Source of the DNA: Mycobacterium vicinigordonae
GTDB lineage: Bacteria; Actinomycetota; Actinomycetes; Mycobacteriales; Mycobacteriaceae
Assembly (NCBI RefSeq): GCF_013466425.1
Contig: NZ_CP059165.1
Location: 1,054,001-1,118,000 of the forward strand
Direction: 5' to 3'
Length of the DNA: 64,000 nucleotides
Made by a program: the position numbers and the translations under genes. Under the pieces are notes generated by a model. That model worked only from the letters and a program-made list of their open reading frames with translations, ran no database searches and was not told the origin of the DNA. The stretch's first letter is position 1. Each line of letters opens with the position of its first letter. Below are positions 17,363 to 24,742 of the stretch, one piece after another.

Positions 17363-18296
17363 TGTTGCCCAGCCGCCTGGCAAAGAACTCGTCCAGTCTG
17401 AGTTGTTTAGCGCTTTCTACGAACGCGCGGGCAATTGCCGGCGCACGACCTTTGGCGTCGACTGCAACCGCTATGGGCGTGGTTATGACAGGGTCGGTGA
17501 GCTTGACAGCGGCGAGGTCGGCACTCATGAGGGTGGTCCACAACCACGTGTGCGGGACGATGCACGCTCTGTCGCCGTTGGTGGCTTGCGCCAAAAGCGT
17601 GCTGACAGAGTCGGTCTCAACTTGGGGAGCGACCGTGACGCCGGCACCGGCAAATGCGGCATCAATGATTTGGCGCACCCGCATGTCGGTGGTGAGCAGG
17701 GCCAGAGGTAGCTGCGCCGCTTCGGCCCAGCGCATGGACGATGCGCCGGACCCTGCTAGTTGGGGGCCGGGAAGCATTCCGACCGGGGCAATAAGGGCAT
17801 AGCTCTCTTCATAAAGCGGCATGAACTCTAGGTCCGGTGCGTTGTCGTTCGTCACCGGAACTATGGCCGCGTCCAGTTCGAAAGCGTTGAGCCGCTTGTA
17901 CAACTCGGATGTCGACAGCTGGGACAGGATCTTGACCCGGGCCCGCGGATGTTTGGAGCAGAACCCGGACAGCACCAGAGAAGAAGTGGTCGACGCGGTC
18001 GGAATGGTGCCCAGACGAAGCGTTCCGGCAATTCCGGACCGCATGGCACGTAGCTCGGCCTTGAAAGCATCGTGGTCGCGCAGTATGCCTCTCGCCCAAC
18101 TCAACAGTCGTTCTCCTTCGGGCGTCAGCGCAACAAAGCTATGTCCGCGCTCGACCAGCTTGACGTCAAGCTCGCGTTCCAGCTTGGCGATCGCGGCAGA
18201 AAGCGCGGGTTGCGAAACGTGGCACTTCGCAGCGGCCCGACCGAAGTGCTTTTCTTCGGCAACTGCCACGAAATACTCCAACTGCCGGAATAGCAC
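17349..18296 (-). CDS. LysR-family transcriptional regulator
   Basis: A 315-residue regulator. The N-terminal winged helix-turn-helix is clear: LFRQLEYFVAVAEEKHFGRAAAKCHVSQPALSAAIAKLERELDVKLVERG; residues about 90-300 form the periplasmic-binding-like sensor domain (LRLGTIPTASTT, ELDAAIVPVTND, PIAVAVDAKGRAPAIARAFVE). I chose the GTG at 18296 because GGAGGGG lies just before it and the LysR domain begins directly; 10 further codons upstream are also open. It is divergent from the PucR-type regulator and the formate/peroxide genes, so it is a candidate regulator of them, sensing formate, formaldehyde or peroxide by inference only. Confidence 0.9.
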   Translation of the reverse strand: MLFRQLEYFVAVAEEKHFGRAAAKCHVSQPALSAAIAKLERELDVKLVERGHSFVALTPEGERLLSWARGILRDHDAFKAELRAMRSGIAGTLRLGTIPTASTTSSLVLSGFCSKHPRARVKILSQLSTSELYKRLNAFELDAAIVPVTNDNAPDLEFMPLYEESYALIAPVGMLPGPQLAGSGASSMRWAEAAQLPLALLTTDMRVRQIIDAAFAGAGVTVAPQVETDSVSTLLAQATNGDRACIVPHTWLWTTLMSADLAAVKLTDPVITTPIAVAVDAKGRAPAIARAFVESAKQLRLDEFFARRLGNIFDS

Positions 18297-18589
18297 CGGC
18301 CCCTCCTTGCGCACTACGACTCCCACCCGTGTGCCGCCGCGGCTGCCGTGATGAGTCTGCTCTGCAGGGAAGTCTTACACACCAGATCGCTATCGACTCC
18401 GTCGCAGGCGTTAATGCCCCTGCACACGAATTTTGCTGATCACTGCTTCGAACGTTTGCACTATGGCATAGGTCTGCCCGTAGAGGCCATTTTTGCCTCG
18501 GTCGATAGCCACTTCTGATGGTCTTGATCGAAAGAATGAATCAGCCTCTGCCACATGGACGCTCGGCTATGGGTCGTGTAACAAGGAAT

Positions 18590-18606
18590 GGTGATTGTAA
18601 ATCACC
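18590..18606. promoter_or_regulatory. 17-base perfect palindrome, likely operator
   Basis: GGTGATT and AATCACC form perfect 7-base arms around GTA. It lies 294 bases upstream of the LysR start and 215 bases upstream of the PucR-type start, in an A+T-rich stretch. The form suits a dimeric helix-turn-helix regulator; the protein that binds is unknown. Confidence 0.5.
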
Positions 18607-18705
18607 CGGACAAACATACGCCCAGTGGTATATGCAACCAATGCTAGAGAGCGATTGAGATGACGAAGCACCCCGACATCCGGTGTGTTGGCCGCGCGGG
18701 TCTAT

Positions 18706-18728
18706 TCGACATATTTGAAATAGGTCGA
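18706..18728. promoter_or_regulatory. 23-base interrupted palindrome, likely operator
   Basis: The site reads TCGAC, A, TATTT, G (centre), AAATA, G, GTCGA: ten of eleven base pairs are symmetrical about 18717. It sits 92 bases before the GTG of the PucR-type regulator, a good place for an operator of that gene or of the divergent LysR gene. It differs in sequence from the palindrome at 18590. Confidence 0.5.
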
Positions 18729-18820
18729 GTGGCAAGAGGAACGCGCTGCCCCGGCGGTGACGCCCCTAACTCACACGGTGGCGCTGCGGTTGCAGCGATG
18801 GGTTCAGCGGGGAGCCGATC

Positions 18821-20005
18821 GTGACCTCTCTAGCGGCGGGGTGCGAGGTTGACCACGTAGCTGTGTCGGACGGTGTCGCAGCTGTGGAAGGGCTTGGCGC
18901 CGCGTTACTTGCCAGCAAAGCAGGTCTTGCCCGGCGTATCCGCGAAGCCGTTGAGGCTGAGATTCCGGCGTATCGTTCGCTTCCCGGCGACACGCTTGAG
19001 AACGAGGTTTCTCTTGTCCTTCGGCAACTGCTGCGCGCGATCGCTGACCAACGGGGCGTGGATGATCGCGAATGCGGGGAACTCGCTGCGATCGGAGAAC
19101 GGCGGGCGCGTCAGGGCCTACCCGTCGACGATGTCTTGCGAGCATGGCGGCTCGGTATGGAAACGGCGGTAAGGCAGGCCCGGGAAACAGGTCAGCGCTA
19201 CGGCATCGCCGAGACCGGTGTGCTGGCCTTCGTCGAGTCGGCCCTGGCGTGGTGTGACCAGGCCATGCTGATAACTTCGCGCGCCCACCGGCGAGCAGAA
19301 CGCGCGGCAGTGCGTGAATCCGACGAATGCCACACGGACTTTGTCCGAGGGGTATTGATGGGCACGATCTCCCACGCGGAATTGAGGATCCGGGCCGAGA
19401 TGTATGGGCTTGATCCAACGGCCGACTATGTCGCGGTCCGGGCCTGCGTGAATGCGGACACTACCCAGTTTCGGCTGGAACAACTTCTGGGTCTGAGTGA
19501 TTCAACGCGAAATCGGTACGGGCTGGTGGCGATCATCGACGACAATGCCGCTGGCTTCCTCAGCGACCCACCACCGGGCCGCGGCGACAGCATTGTGGGA
19601 TTCGGTCCGCCGAGGCCATTGGAACGACTCGTCGAGTCCTACCGGTCGGCCGCACGAGCGTTAGTGACAGCCGAAGCCTGTGGCTTGCACGGCGCGTATG
19701 ACATTGCATCCTTGGGTCTGCGGCCCGCGATAGCCCTGGATGCCGAGCTGGGCGAGTTACTGCGGCGTCGCTACCTGGAACCTTTGGCGGCCTTGAGTTC
19801 TGAAGCTGAACTCATCGCGACGCTTCGGACCTACCTGGCCTGCGGCATGCACGTGGAACGGACGGCGACGCGGCTGTTTGTTCATCAGAACACGGTGCGC
19901 TATCGAATCGCGAGGTTCGAGGAGCTCACCGGCAAGGATCTCAGCGAGATCGAGGTCCTTCTGGAAGTGTGGTGGGCTCTTGAGGTTTCGACCATGCAAT
20001 TGTAG
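18821..20005 (+). CDS. PucR/CdaR-type transcriptional regulator
   Basis: A 394-residue regulator. The C-terminal 60 residues are the PucR-type helix-turn-helix: LIATLRTYLACGMHVERTATRLFVHQNTVRYRIARFEELTG. The N-terminal half (LVLRQLLRAIADQRG, RRARQGLPVDDVLRAWRLGMETAV) resembles the RsbRD-like sensor domain seen in many actinobacterial PucR regulators, and the middle (TADYVAVRACVN, GLVAIIDDNAAGFL) a GGDEF-like linker domain. The GTG is preceded by GGGGAG. It opens the plus-strand run toward the formate genes and is followed after 31 bases by the small protein at 20037. Confidence 0.85.
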   Translation: MTSLAAGCEVDHVAVSDGVAAVEGLGAALLASKAGLARRIREAVEAEIPAYRSLPGDTLENEVSLVLRQLLRAIADQRGVDDRECGELAAIGERRARQGLPVDDVLRAWRLGMETAVRQARETGQRYGIAETGVLAFVESALAWCDQAMLITSRAHRRAERAAVRESDECHTDFVRGVLMGTISHAELRIRAEMYGLDPTADYVAVRACVNADTTQFRLEQLLGLSDSTRNRYGLVAIIDDNAAGFLSDPPPGRGDSIVGFGPPRPLERLVESYRSAARALVTAEACGLHGAYDIASLGLRPAIALDAELGELLRRRYLEPLAALSSEAELIATLRTYLACGMHVERTATRLFVHQNTVRYRIARFEELTGKDLSEIEVLLEVWWALEVSTMQL

Positions 20006-20036
20006 CGCCATCCAAGACCGGCGGAAGGAGCCCGCG

Positions 20037-20459
20037 ATGAGTGATACCCGAGCCGCAGTGCGAGACCAGCTGCTGCTAGATGCACTGGGTAATCCGTTGG
20101 ATCTCAACAGAATCGATTGGCATGTCCGCCAGCACAACCCGGCGGACACGCAAACGGAATGGCAGACGGAGACGGTGGAGACTATCCGTTCGGTGGTTGC
20201 CGACGGACTATTTCGCCTTGGTGGCGAAGTCGTCCGTGGTGAACACCTGGGGGGTGTTGCCACCGAGGGAGAAGAATTCGTCGCCTGGCACCAGACTCTA
20301 GACCGTTGCTTGCAGAAGATCTCCCATAATTACGTCAAGCACTATGACGATCCGCAGCGATGGATGTATGCGGCGTACCTGGAACTCACCGAGCAGGGCG
20401 AGCAACAAGCCCGTGCACTGGAAAGCAAAGACGTGGAATCCTACCGTCGTCTCGAGTGA
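20037..20459 (+). CDS. Hypothetical protein, 140 residues
   Basis: A soluble, acidic, largely helical protein with many His and Trp residues (IDWHVRQHN, EFVAWHQTLDRC, ISHNYVKHYDD, WMYAAYLELTE). No membrane segment, signal or known motif. The ATG at 20037 follows GGAAGGAG by 6 bases, and the 31-base gap to the PucR-type gene indicates an operon. I do not recognise a family. The cluster of His, Asp and Glu in the second half could bind a metal or a haem, but that is a guess. It is convergent with the DyP gene, with a short hairpin between. Confidence 0.75.
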   Translation: MSDTRAAVRDQLLLDALGNPLDLNRIDWHVRQHNPADTQTEWQTETVETIRSVVADGLFRLGGEVVRGEHLGGVATEGEEFVAWHQTLDRCLQKISHNYVKHYDDPQRWMYAAYLELTEQGEQQARALESKDVESYRRLE

Positions 20460-20476
20460 ATGTTGCACAGCAACAT
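20460..20476. terminator. Hairpin after the 140-residue protein gene
   Basis: ATGTTGC and GCAACAT form perfect 7-base arms around ACA, starting one base after the stop codon and followed by TAATT. It lies between two convergent genes, so a terminator is likely. The stem is A+T-rich and lacks a U-run, so it could also be an operator. Confidence 0.4.
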
Positions 20477-20539
20477 AATTCGACTACCGCGATGATGCTC
20501 GTCACATTGCGGTAAGGTAGCGGGACGCCGTGCGGGCCC

Positions 20540-21499
20540 TCATTTCGCCCCAGGCTTCGCAGCCCCCGCCAGGGGCGGGGGAGCGTCAAGAAAATTGGCG
20601 GTCGGGCAGAAGAACAAGCCGCCCGTCAGCGCCGTCGAAAAATCGAGGATGCGATCGGTGTTGCCCGGCGGGTCGCCGAGAAACATGTTGCGTAGCATCC
20701 GTTCGGTGACCTCGGGCGTGCGGGCATAAGCGACGTAGTAGGTGCCGTAAGTGCCGTTGGCCAATTCGCCGAACGGCATGTTGTACCGAACCACCTTGAG
20801 TTCATTTCCGTCGTCATCTTCGATGACGTTCAGCGCCAGGTGGGCGTTGGCTGCCTTCGCGTCGTCGTCGAACTCGATGTCGTCCAGCTTGGTTCGCCCG
20901 AACACCTGTTCCTGCTCGCTGACCGACAGCGAATCCCACGACGACATGTCGTGCACATACTTCTGCACATGGACATAGCAGCCTCCGGCGAAAGCAGGGT
21001 CCTCGTCGCCGATGATCGCCGCCTCGACAGCGATTGGCCCACTCGGGTTTTCGGTACCGTCGACAAACCCCAGCAGGTCGCGGTTGTCAAAGGACCGAAA
21101 GCCGCGCACCTCGTCGACAACCGTGATGGCGCCGGCCATCGACTTGAGGATCCGGTCGCCCAGTTCGAAGCAGACATCCACGGTCTGTGCCCGGACATGA
21201 AACAGCAGATCGCCAGGCGTGGCCGGGGCCTTGTGGCGCGGTCCGGTCAGTTCGACGAACGGGTGCAGTTCGGCCGGGCGCGGTCCACTGAACAGCCGGT
21301 CCCAGCCCTGTGAGCCGATCGACGTAATCACCGACAATTGCTTAGCTGGATCGCGAAAGCCTATGGCGCGCACCAGACCTGATACTTTTCCCAGTGCGTC
21401 GTACACCGTATGCTCGCCGCCGTCGTCAATAGTTACCACTAGGAAGATCGCCGCCGGTGTCAACGGCGCGAGAATGTGTTGAGGCTGAACCGATGGCAC
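20540..21499 (-). CDS. dyp: Dye-decolourising peroxidase (DyP, type B)
   Basis: A 319-residue haem peroxidase close to M. tuberculosis Rv0799c. Haem-site residues are all visible: the distal Asp in GFVDGTENP, Arg and Asn in VVRYNMPF, and the proximal His in ANAHLALNV, 18 residues before the Arg as in DypB. It uses H2O2 to oxidise phenols, dyes or other donors. The GTG at 21499 gives the family N-terminus (VPSVQPQHILAPLTPAAIFLV); the frame is open to 21583 but without ribosome-binding signal. Unusually, no encapsulin gene lies beside it and the C-terminus stops at DAPPPLAGAAKPGAK, without the SLxIGSLKG-type cargo peptide. It is divergent from the formate dehydrogenase gene. Confidence 0.92.
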   Translation of the reverse strand: MPSVQPQHILAPLTPAAIFLVVTIDDGGEHTVYDALGKVSGLVRAIGFRDPAKQLSVITSIGSQGWDRLFSGPRPAELHPFVELTGPRHKAPATPGDLLFHVRAQTVDVCFELGDRILKSMAGAITVVDEVRGFRSFDNRDLLGFVDGTENPSGPIAVEAAIIGDEDPAFAGGCYVHVQKYVHDMSSWDSLSVSEQEQVFGRTKLDDIEFDDDAKAANAHLALNVIEDDDGNELKVVRYNMPFGELANGTYGTYYVAYARTPEVTERMLRNMFLGDPPGNTDRILDFSTALTGGLFFCPTANFLDAPPPLAGAAKPGAK

Positions 21500-21640
21500 T
21501 CTGCCGACTCTAGCGCCGATTGGTTCGTAGCGGTCGCCAAAATCATGGCGACGGATTTCGGAGGTTGCTCCATAGATCTTCACCTACCACCCGCGAATGC
21601 TGGCTGGAGACTGAGCCGAAGCCGAGGAGGGAAGAACTCG

Positions 21641-22795
21641 ATGGCGAAGTGCGTAATGGTGCTCTACCCAGATCCGATCGACGGGTACCCGCCAAGGTAC
21701 GCCCGTGACGGCATCCCGGTGATTAAGTGCTACCCGGACGGCAGCAGCCTGCCGACGCCATCAGCTATCGACTTCAAGCCCGGTGAGATGCTCGGTTGCG
21801 TATCCGGGGCGCTGGGATTGCGAAAGTTCTTCGAGGACAACGGTCACGAGTTGGTCGTTACATCGGACAAAGACGGGCCCGACTCGGAGTTCGAACGCGA
21901 ACTGCCGGATGCTGAAATCGTTATTTCGCAACCATTTTGGCCAGCCTACATCACCAGGGAGCGCTTTGCTAAGGCGCCGAGACTTAGGCTGGCGCTCACT
22001 GCCGGCATCGGATCCGATCACGTGGATCTCGACGAGGCCCGGGCTCGGGGCGTCACTGTCGCCGAGGAAACATACAGCAACAGCATCAGTGTCGCCGAGC
22101 ACACGGTGATGCAGATTCTGGCGCTGGTGCGCAACTTCGTGCCCTCGCACCGCTGGGTTATCGACGGTGGCTGGAATATCGCCGACTGTGTGGAGTGTGC
22201 CTACGACCTAGAGGGGATGGACGTCGGTGTGATCGCGGCCGGACGGATCGGCCGGGCGGTGCTGGAACGGTTGAGGCCGTTCGGGGTTCACTTGCACTAC
22301 TTCGACGTTCATCGCCTGCCGGCCGACGTGGAGAAGGACCTCAACGTGGTCTACCACCGCGATGTGGAGTCGTTGGCGCGCTCCGTGGACGTGGTGTCGA
22401 TACACTCCCCGTTGATCGCGCAGACCCATCACATGTTCGACGAAAAACTGTTGGGGTCGATGCGACGAGGTTCCTACCTCGTCAACACCGCTCGTGCTGA
22501 GCAGACAGACCAGCGAGCCATTGTTGCGGCATTGCAGAGCGGCCAACTTGCTGGGTACGCCGGTGATGTGTGGTATCCGCAACCTCCCCCGTCGGACCAC
22601 CCATGGCGGAGTATGCCCAACAACGCTATGACCCCGCATGTTTCGGGCACGACGTTATCTGCGCAGGCGCGATACGCTGCAGGGACTCGGGAGATCCTTG
22701 AAGACTGGTTCGCCGGCAAGCCGATTCGCTCGGAATACCTGATCGTCGAAGGCGGTAGGTTCGCTGGCACCGGTGCCAAGTCCTACGCCCACTAA
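21641..22795 (+). CDS. fdh: NAD-dependent formate dehydrogenase
   Basis: A 384-residue D-2-hydroxyacid-dehydrogenase-fold enzyme that oxidises formate to CO2 with NAD+. It aligns over its length with the Pseudomonas sp. 101 / M. vaccae enzyme (numbers here are one higher because Met is counted). Conserved: formate-pocket PFWP, IGSDHVDL and Asn147 in NSISVAEH; dinucleotide motif AAGRIG; Asp222 for NAD; Arg285 (VNTAR), Gln314 (WYPQP) and His333 (TPHVSGT). Serine replaces the two oxidation-sensitive cysteines (146 and 256 here). RBS GAGGAGGGAAG lies 6 bases before the ATG at 21641. Catalase follows after 49 bases in a probable operon. Confidence 0.95.
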   Translation: MAKCVMVLYPDPIDGYPPRYARDGIPVIKCYPDGSSLPTPSAIDFKPGEMLGCVSGALGLRKFFEDNGHELVVTSDKDGPDSEFERELPDAEIVISQPFWPAYITRERFAKAPRLRLALTAGIGSDHVDLDEARARGVTVAEETYSNSISVAEHTVMQILALVRNFVPSHRWVIDGGWNIADCVECAYDLEGMDVGVIAAGRIGRAVLERLRPFGVHLHYFDVHRLPADVEKDLNVVYHRDVESLARSVDVVSIHSPLIAQTHHMFDEKLLGSMRRGSYLVNTARAEQTDQRAIVAALQSGQLAGYAGDVWYPQPPPSDHPWRSMPNNAMTPHVSGTTLSAQARYAAGTREILEDWFAGKPIRSEYLIVEGGRFAGTGAKSYAH

Positions 22796-22844
22796 CCCGG
22801 GCGACAATCCAAGCAAGCCAAGCTCACTGCGAAGGAATGATGAG

Positions 22845-24296
22845 ATGACTGACAACTTCACGACAACGGACGCGGGCGTCCCGGTACCTAGCGATTCGCT
22901 GTCATTGACTCTGGGGCCTGATGGACCAATCCTTTTGCAGGACATGTATTTGATCGAGCAAATGGCGAACTTCAACCGCGAACGCGTGCCGGAACGGCAG
23001 CCGCACGCCAAGGGTACCGGGGCGTATGGCCGCTTCGAAGTAACTAACGACTTGAGTTCCTACACCAGGGCGGCGGTATTCCAGCCAGGCGCCGTGACCG
23101 AGACGTTCATGCGAATTGCCGGCAATGCCAGCGAGCGCGGCAGTGCTGACACGTTGCGAGACACCCGGGGTTTCTCGGTGAAGTTCTACACCACCGAAGG
23201 CAACCTCGATATTGTCGGCAACAACGTACCGATGTTCTTCGTACGCGACCCGATGAAGTTTCCCAACCTGATCCGCGCATCCAAGCGCCGCGCTGACACC
23301 GATCTCCACGACCACAACATGCAATGGGACTTCTGGACACTGTCACCGGAGTCAGCTCACCTAGTGACACTGGTGATGGGTGACCGCGGCATCCCCAGGA
23401 CCTACCGGCATATGAATGGCTATGGACTCCATACATTCAGCTGGATCAACGCCGACGGTGAGGTCGTCTGGGTTAAGTATCACTTCAAGAGCAATCAGGG
23501 CGTCGAGTGCCTGACCCAGGAGGAGGCGGACCGCCTGGCCGGTACAGACCCGGACTGCAATGCCCGGGATCTGCATGACGCGATCCAACGGGGTGACTAT
23601 CCGAGTTGGTCGCTGAAGGTGCAGATAATGCCGTTTGAGGACGCAAAGTCCTACCGGATCAACCCGTTTGACGTGACTAAGGTGTGGCCGCACGCGGACT
23701 ACCCGCTGATCGACCTGGGCACCTTGACCTTGGACCGCAACGTCAGCGACCATCACACCGAAGTCGAGCAAGCCGCGTTCACACCGAGTAACCTTGTGCC
23801 GGGCACCGGACTCAGCCCTGACCGGCTGCTTCTGGGTCGAAGCTTCGCCTATGCCGATGCGCACCGTACTCGTATCGGTGTGAACCACAATCAGATTCCG
23901 GTCAATGCTCCCCGGTGCGATGTTCGGACCTACTCCAAGGACGGGCGGATGCGGTTCGTCAATGCCACCGATCCGGTGTATGTCCCCAACTCAGCTGGAG
24001 GTCCGCAAGCCGACCCGAGCCGGGCGCCCGAAGTGCGTTGGGCCGCTGACGGGGAGATGGTTCGCACCGCCTACACACTGCGTCCGGACGACGACGACTT
24101 CAGTCAGGCAGGGATCCTGGTCCGTGACGTCATGGATGCCGCGCAGCGCGAACGTTTGGTTCACAACGTCGTGCTACACGTATCCGCAGGGGTGAAAGAG
24201 CCCGTTTTGTCCCGAGTTTTCGAGTTCTGGCGCAACATCGACCCCGAGGTGGGTGCGAAGATCGAAGCAGGCGTACGCGCCAACCTCGGTCACTAG
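22845..24296 (+). CDS. Monofunctional haem catalase (small-subunit clade)
   Basis: A 483-residue catalase that breaks down H2O2 to water and O2. The distal His is in PERQPHAKGTGAYGRFEVT, the distal Asn in IVGNNVPMFFVRDP, and the proximal Tyr in RSFAYADAHRTR, the RxFxYxDxxxxR haem-ligand motif. Length and pattern fit clade 3 small-subunit enzymes, unlike the bifunctional KatG of M. tuberculosis. The ATG at 22845 follows GAAGGA. It lies 49 bases after the formate dehydrogenase and upstream of the H2O2-forming GMC oxidase, which explains its presence. Confidence 0.95.
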   Translation: MTDNFTTTDAGVPVPSDSLSLTLGPDGPILLQDMYLIEQMANFNRERVPERQPHAKGTGAYGRFEVTNDLSSYTRAAVFQPGAVTETFMRIAGNASERGSADTLRDTRGFSVKFYTTEGNLDIVGNNVPMFFVRDPMKFPNLIRASKRRADTDLHDHNMQWDFWTLSPESAHLVTLVMGDRGIPRTYRHMNGYGLHTFSWINADGEVVWVKYHFKSNQGVECLTQEEADRLAGTDPDCNARDLHDAIQRGDYPSWSLKVQIMPFEDAKSYRINPFDVTKVWPHADYPLIDLGTLTLDRNVSDHHTEVEQAAFTPSNLVPGTGLSPDRLLLGRSFAYADAHRTRIGVNHNQIPVNAPRCDVRTYSKDGRMRFVNATDPVYVPNSAGGPQADPSRAPEVRWAADGEMVRTAYTLRPDDDDFSQAGILVRDVMDAAQRERLVHNVVLHVSAGVKEPVLSRVFEFWRNIDPEVGAKIEAGVRANLGH

Positions 24297-24742
24297 CCGC
24301 CGACTGGCGGGCGGCAAGTTGCTATAGCCCACATTGCTACCAGGCTCGCCCACGCCCGAATCGTTCTGTGTCACGATGATTTTCTTCAGGATTCGCGGTA
24401 CTCAAAGAGTTGTCGCTGGTCTATGCAGGGCATAACCAGTGCGCCGACTAGATTCTTTCACGCCAAGCACCTGGCTCCGTCGGAACATCTCAGCGGCAAC
24501 GTAATTGAGCCGCCTCGGCGGCTGGGCCAGGGCGGCGTATCGGCTGACGGTGGCCGAGGCGTCTTGTAAGGGTTGCTAATTCGGCTAGACCAATCGGGAT
24601 GGGATTTTGGAAACGGCTCCGTAGACCCGTAATCGTCGTGCGCACAGACTGGTAACCGCAGGATTACATCGACACGGATAGTGACTTGGCGATGAAAATA
24701 ATTGCAGTCCTGCGTAATACGTAATTTACTTAGGAGGAAATC
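24297..24742. other. 446-base gap before the GMC oxidase, probable promoter region
   Basis: No gene is supported (an open minus-strand frame here is a shadow of the GMC gene). It contains a short dyad just after the catalase stop (CCGCC, GACT, GGCGG, about 24298-24311), a 16-base dyad at 24508-24523 (AGCCGCC, TC, GGCGGCT), and near the end an A+T-rich part with CGTAAT three times (about 24630, 24713, 24720). The length and composition suggest the oxidase gene has its own promoter. Confidence 0.45.

Larger units (their letters stand above)
18297..18820. other. 524-base regulatory gap between two regulators
   Basis: No gene is supported here. The gap separates the divergent LysR and PucR-type genes, is visibly richer in A+T than the genes around it, and holds two strong dyads (listed separately at 18590-18606 and 18706-18728). 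It probably contains promoters for both genes. Confidence 0.6.

Noticed and set aside
24508..24523. Possible rho-independent terminator after the catalase gene
   Set aside because: The dyad has only 2 bases between arms and no U-run, and it lies more than 200 bases after the stop; noted only as part of the gap.
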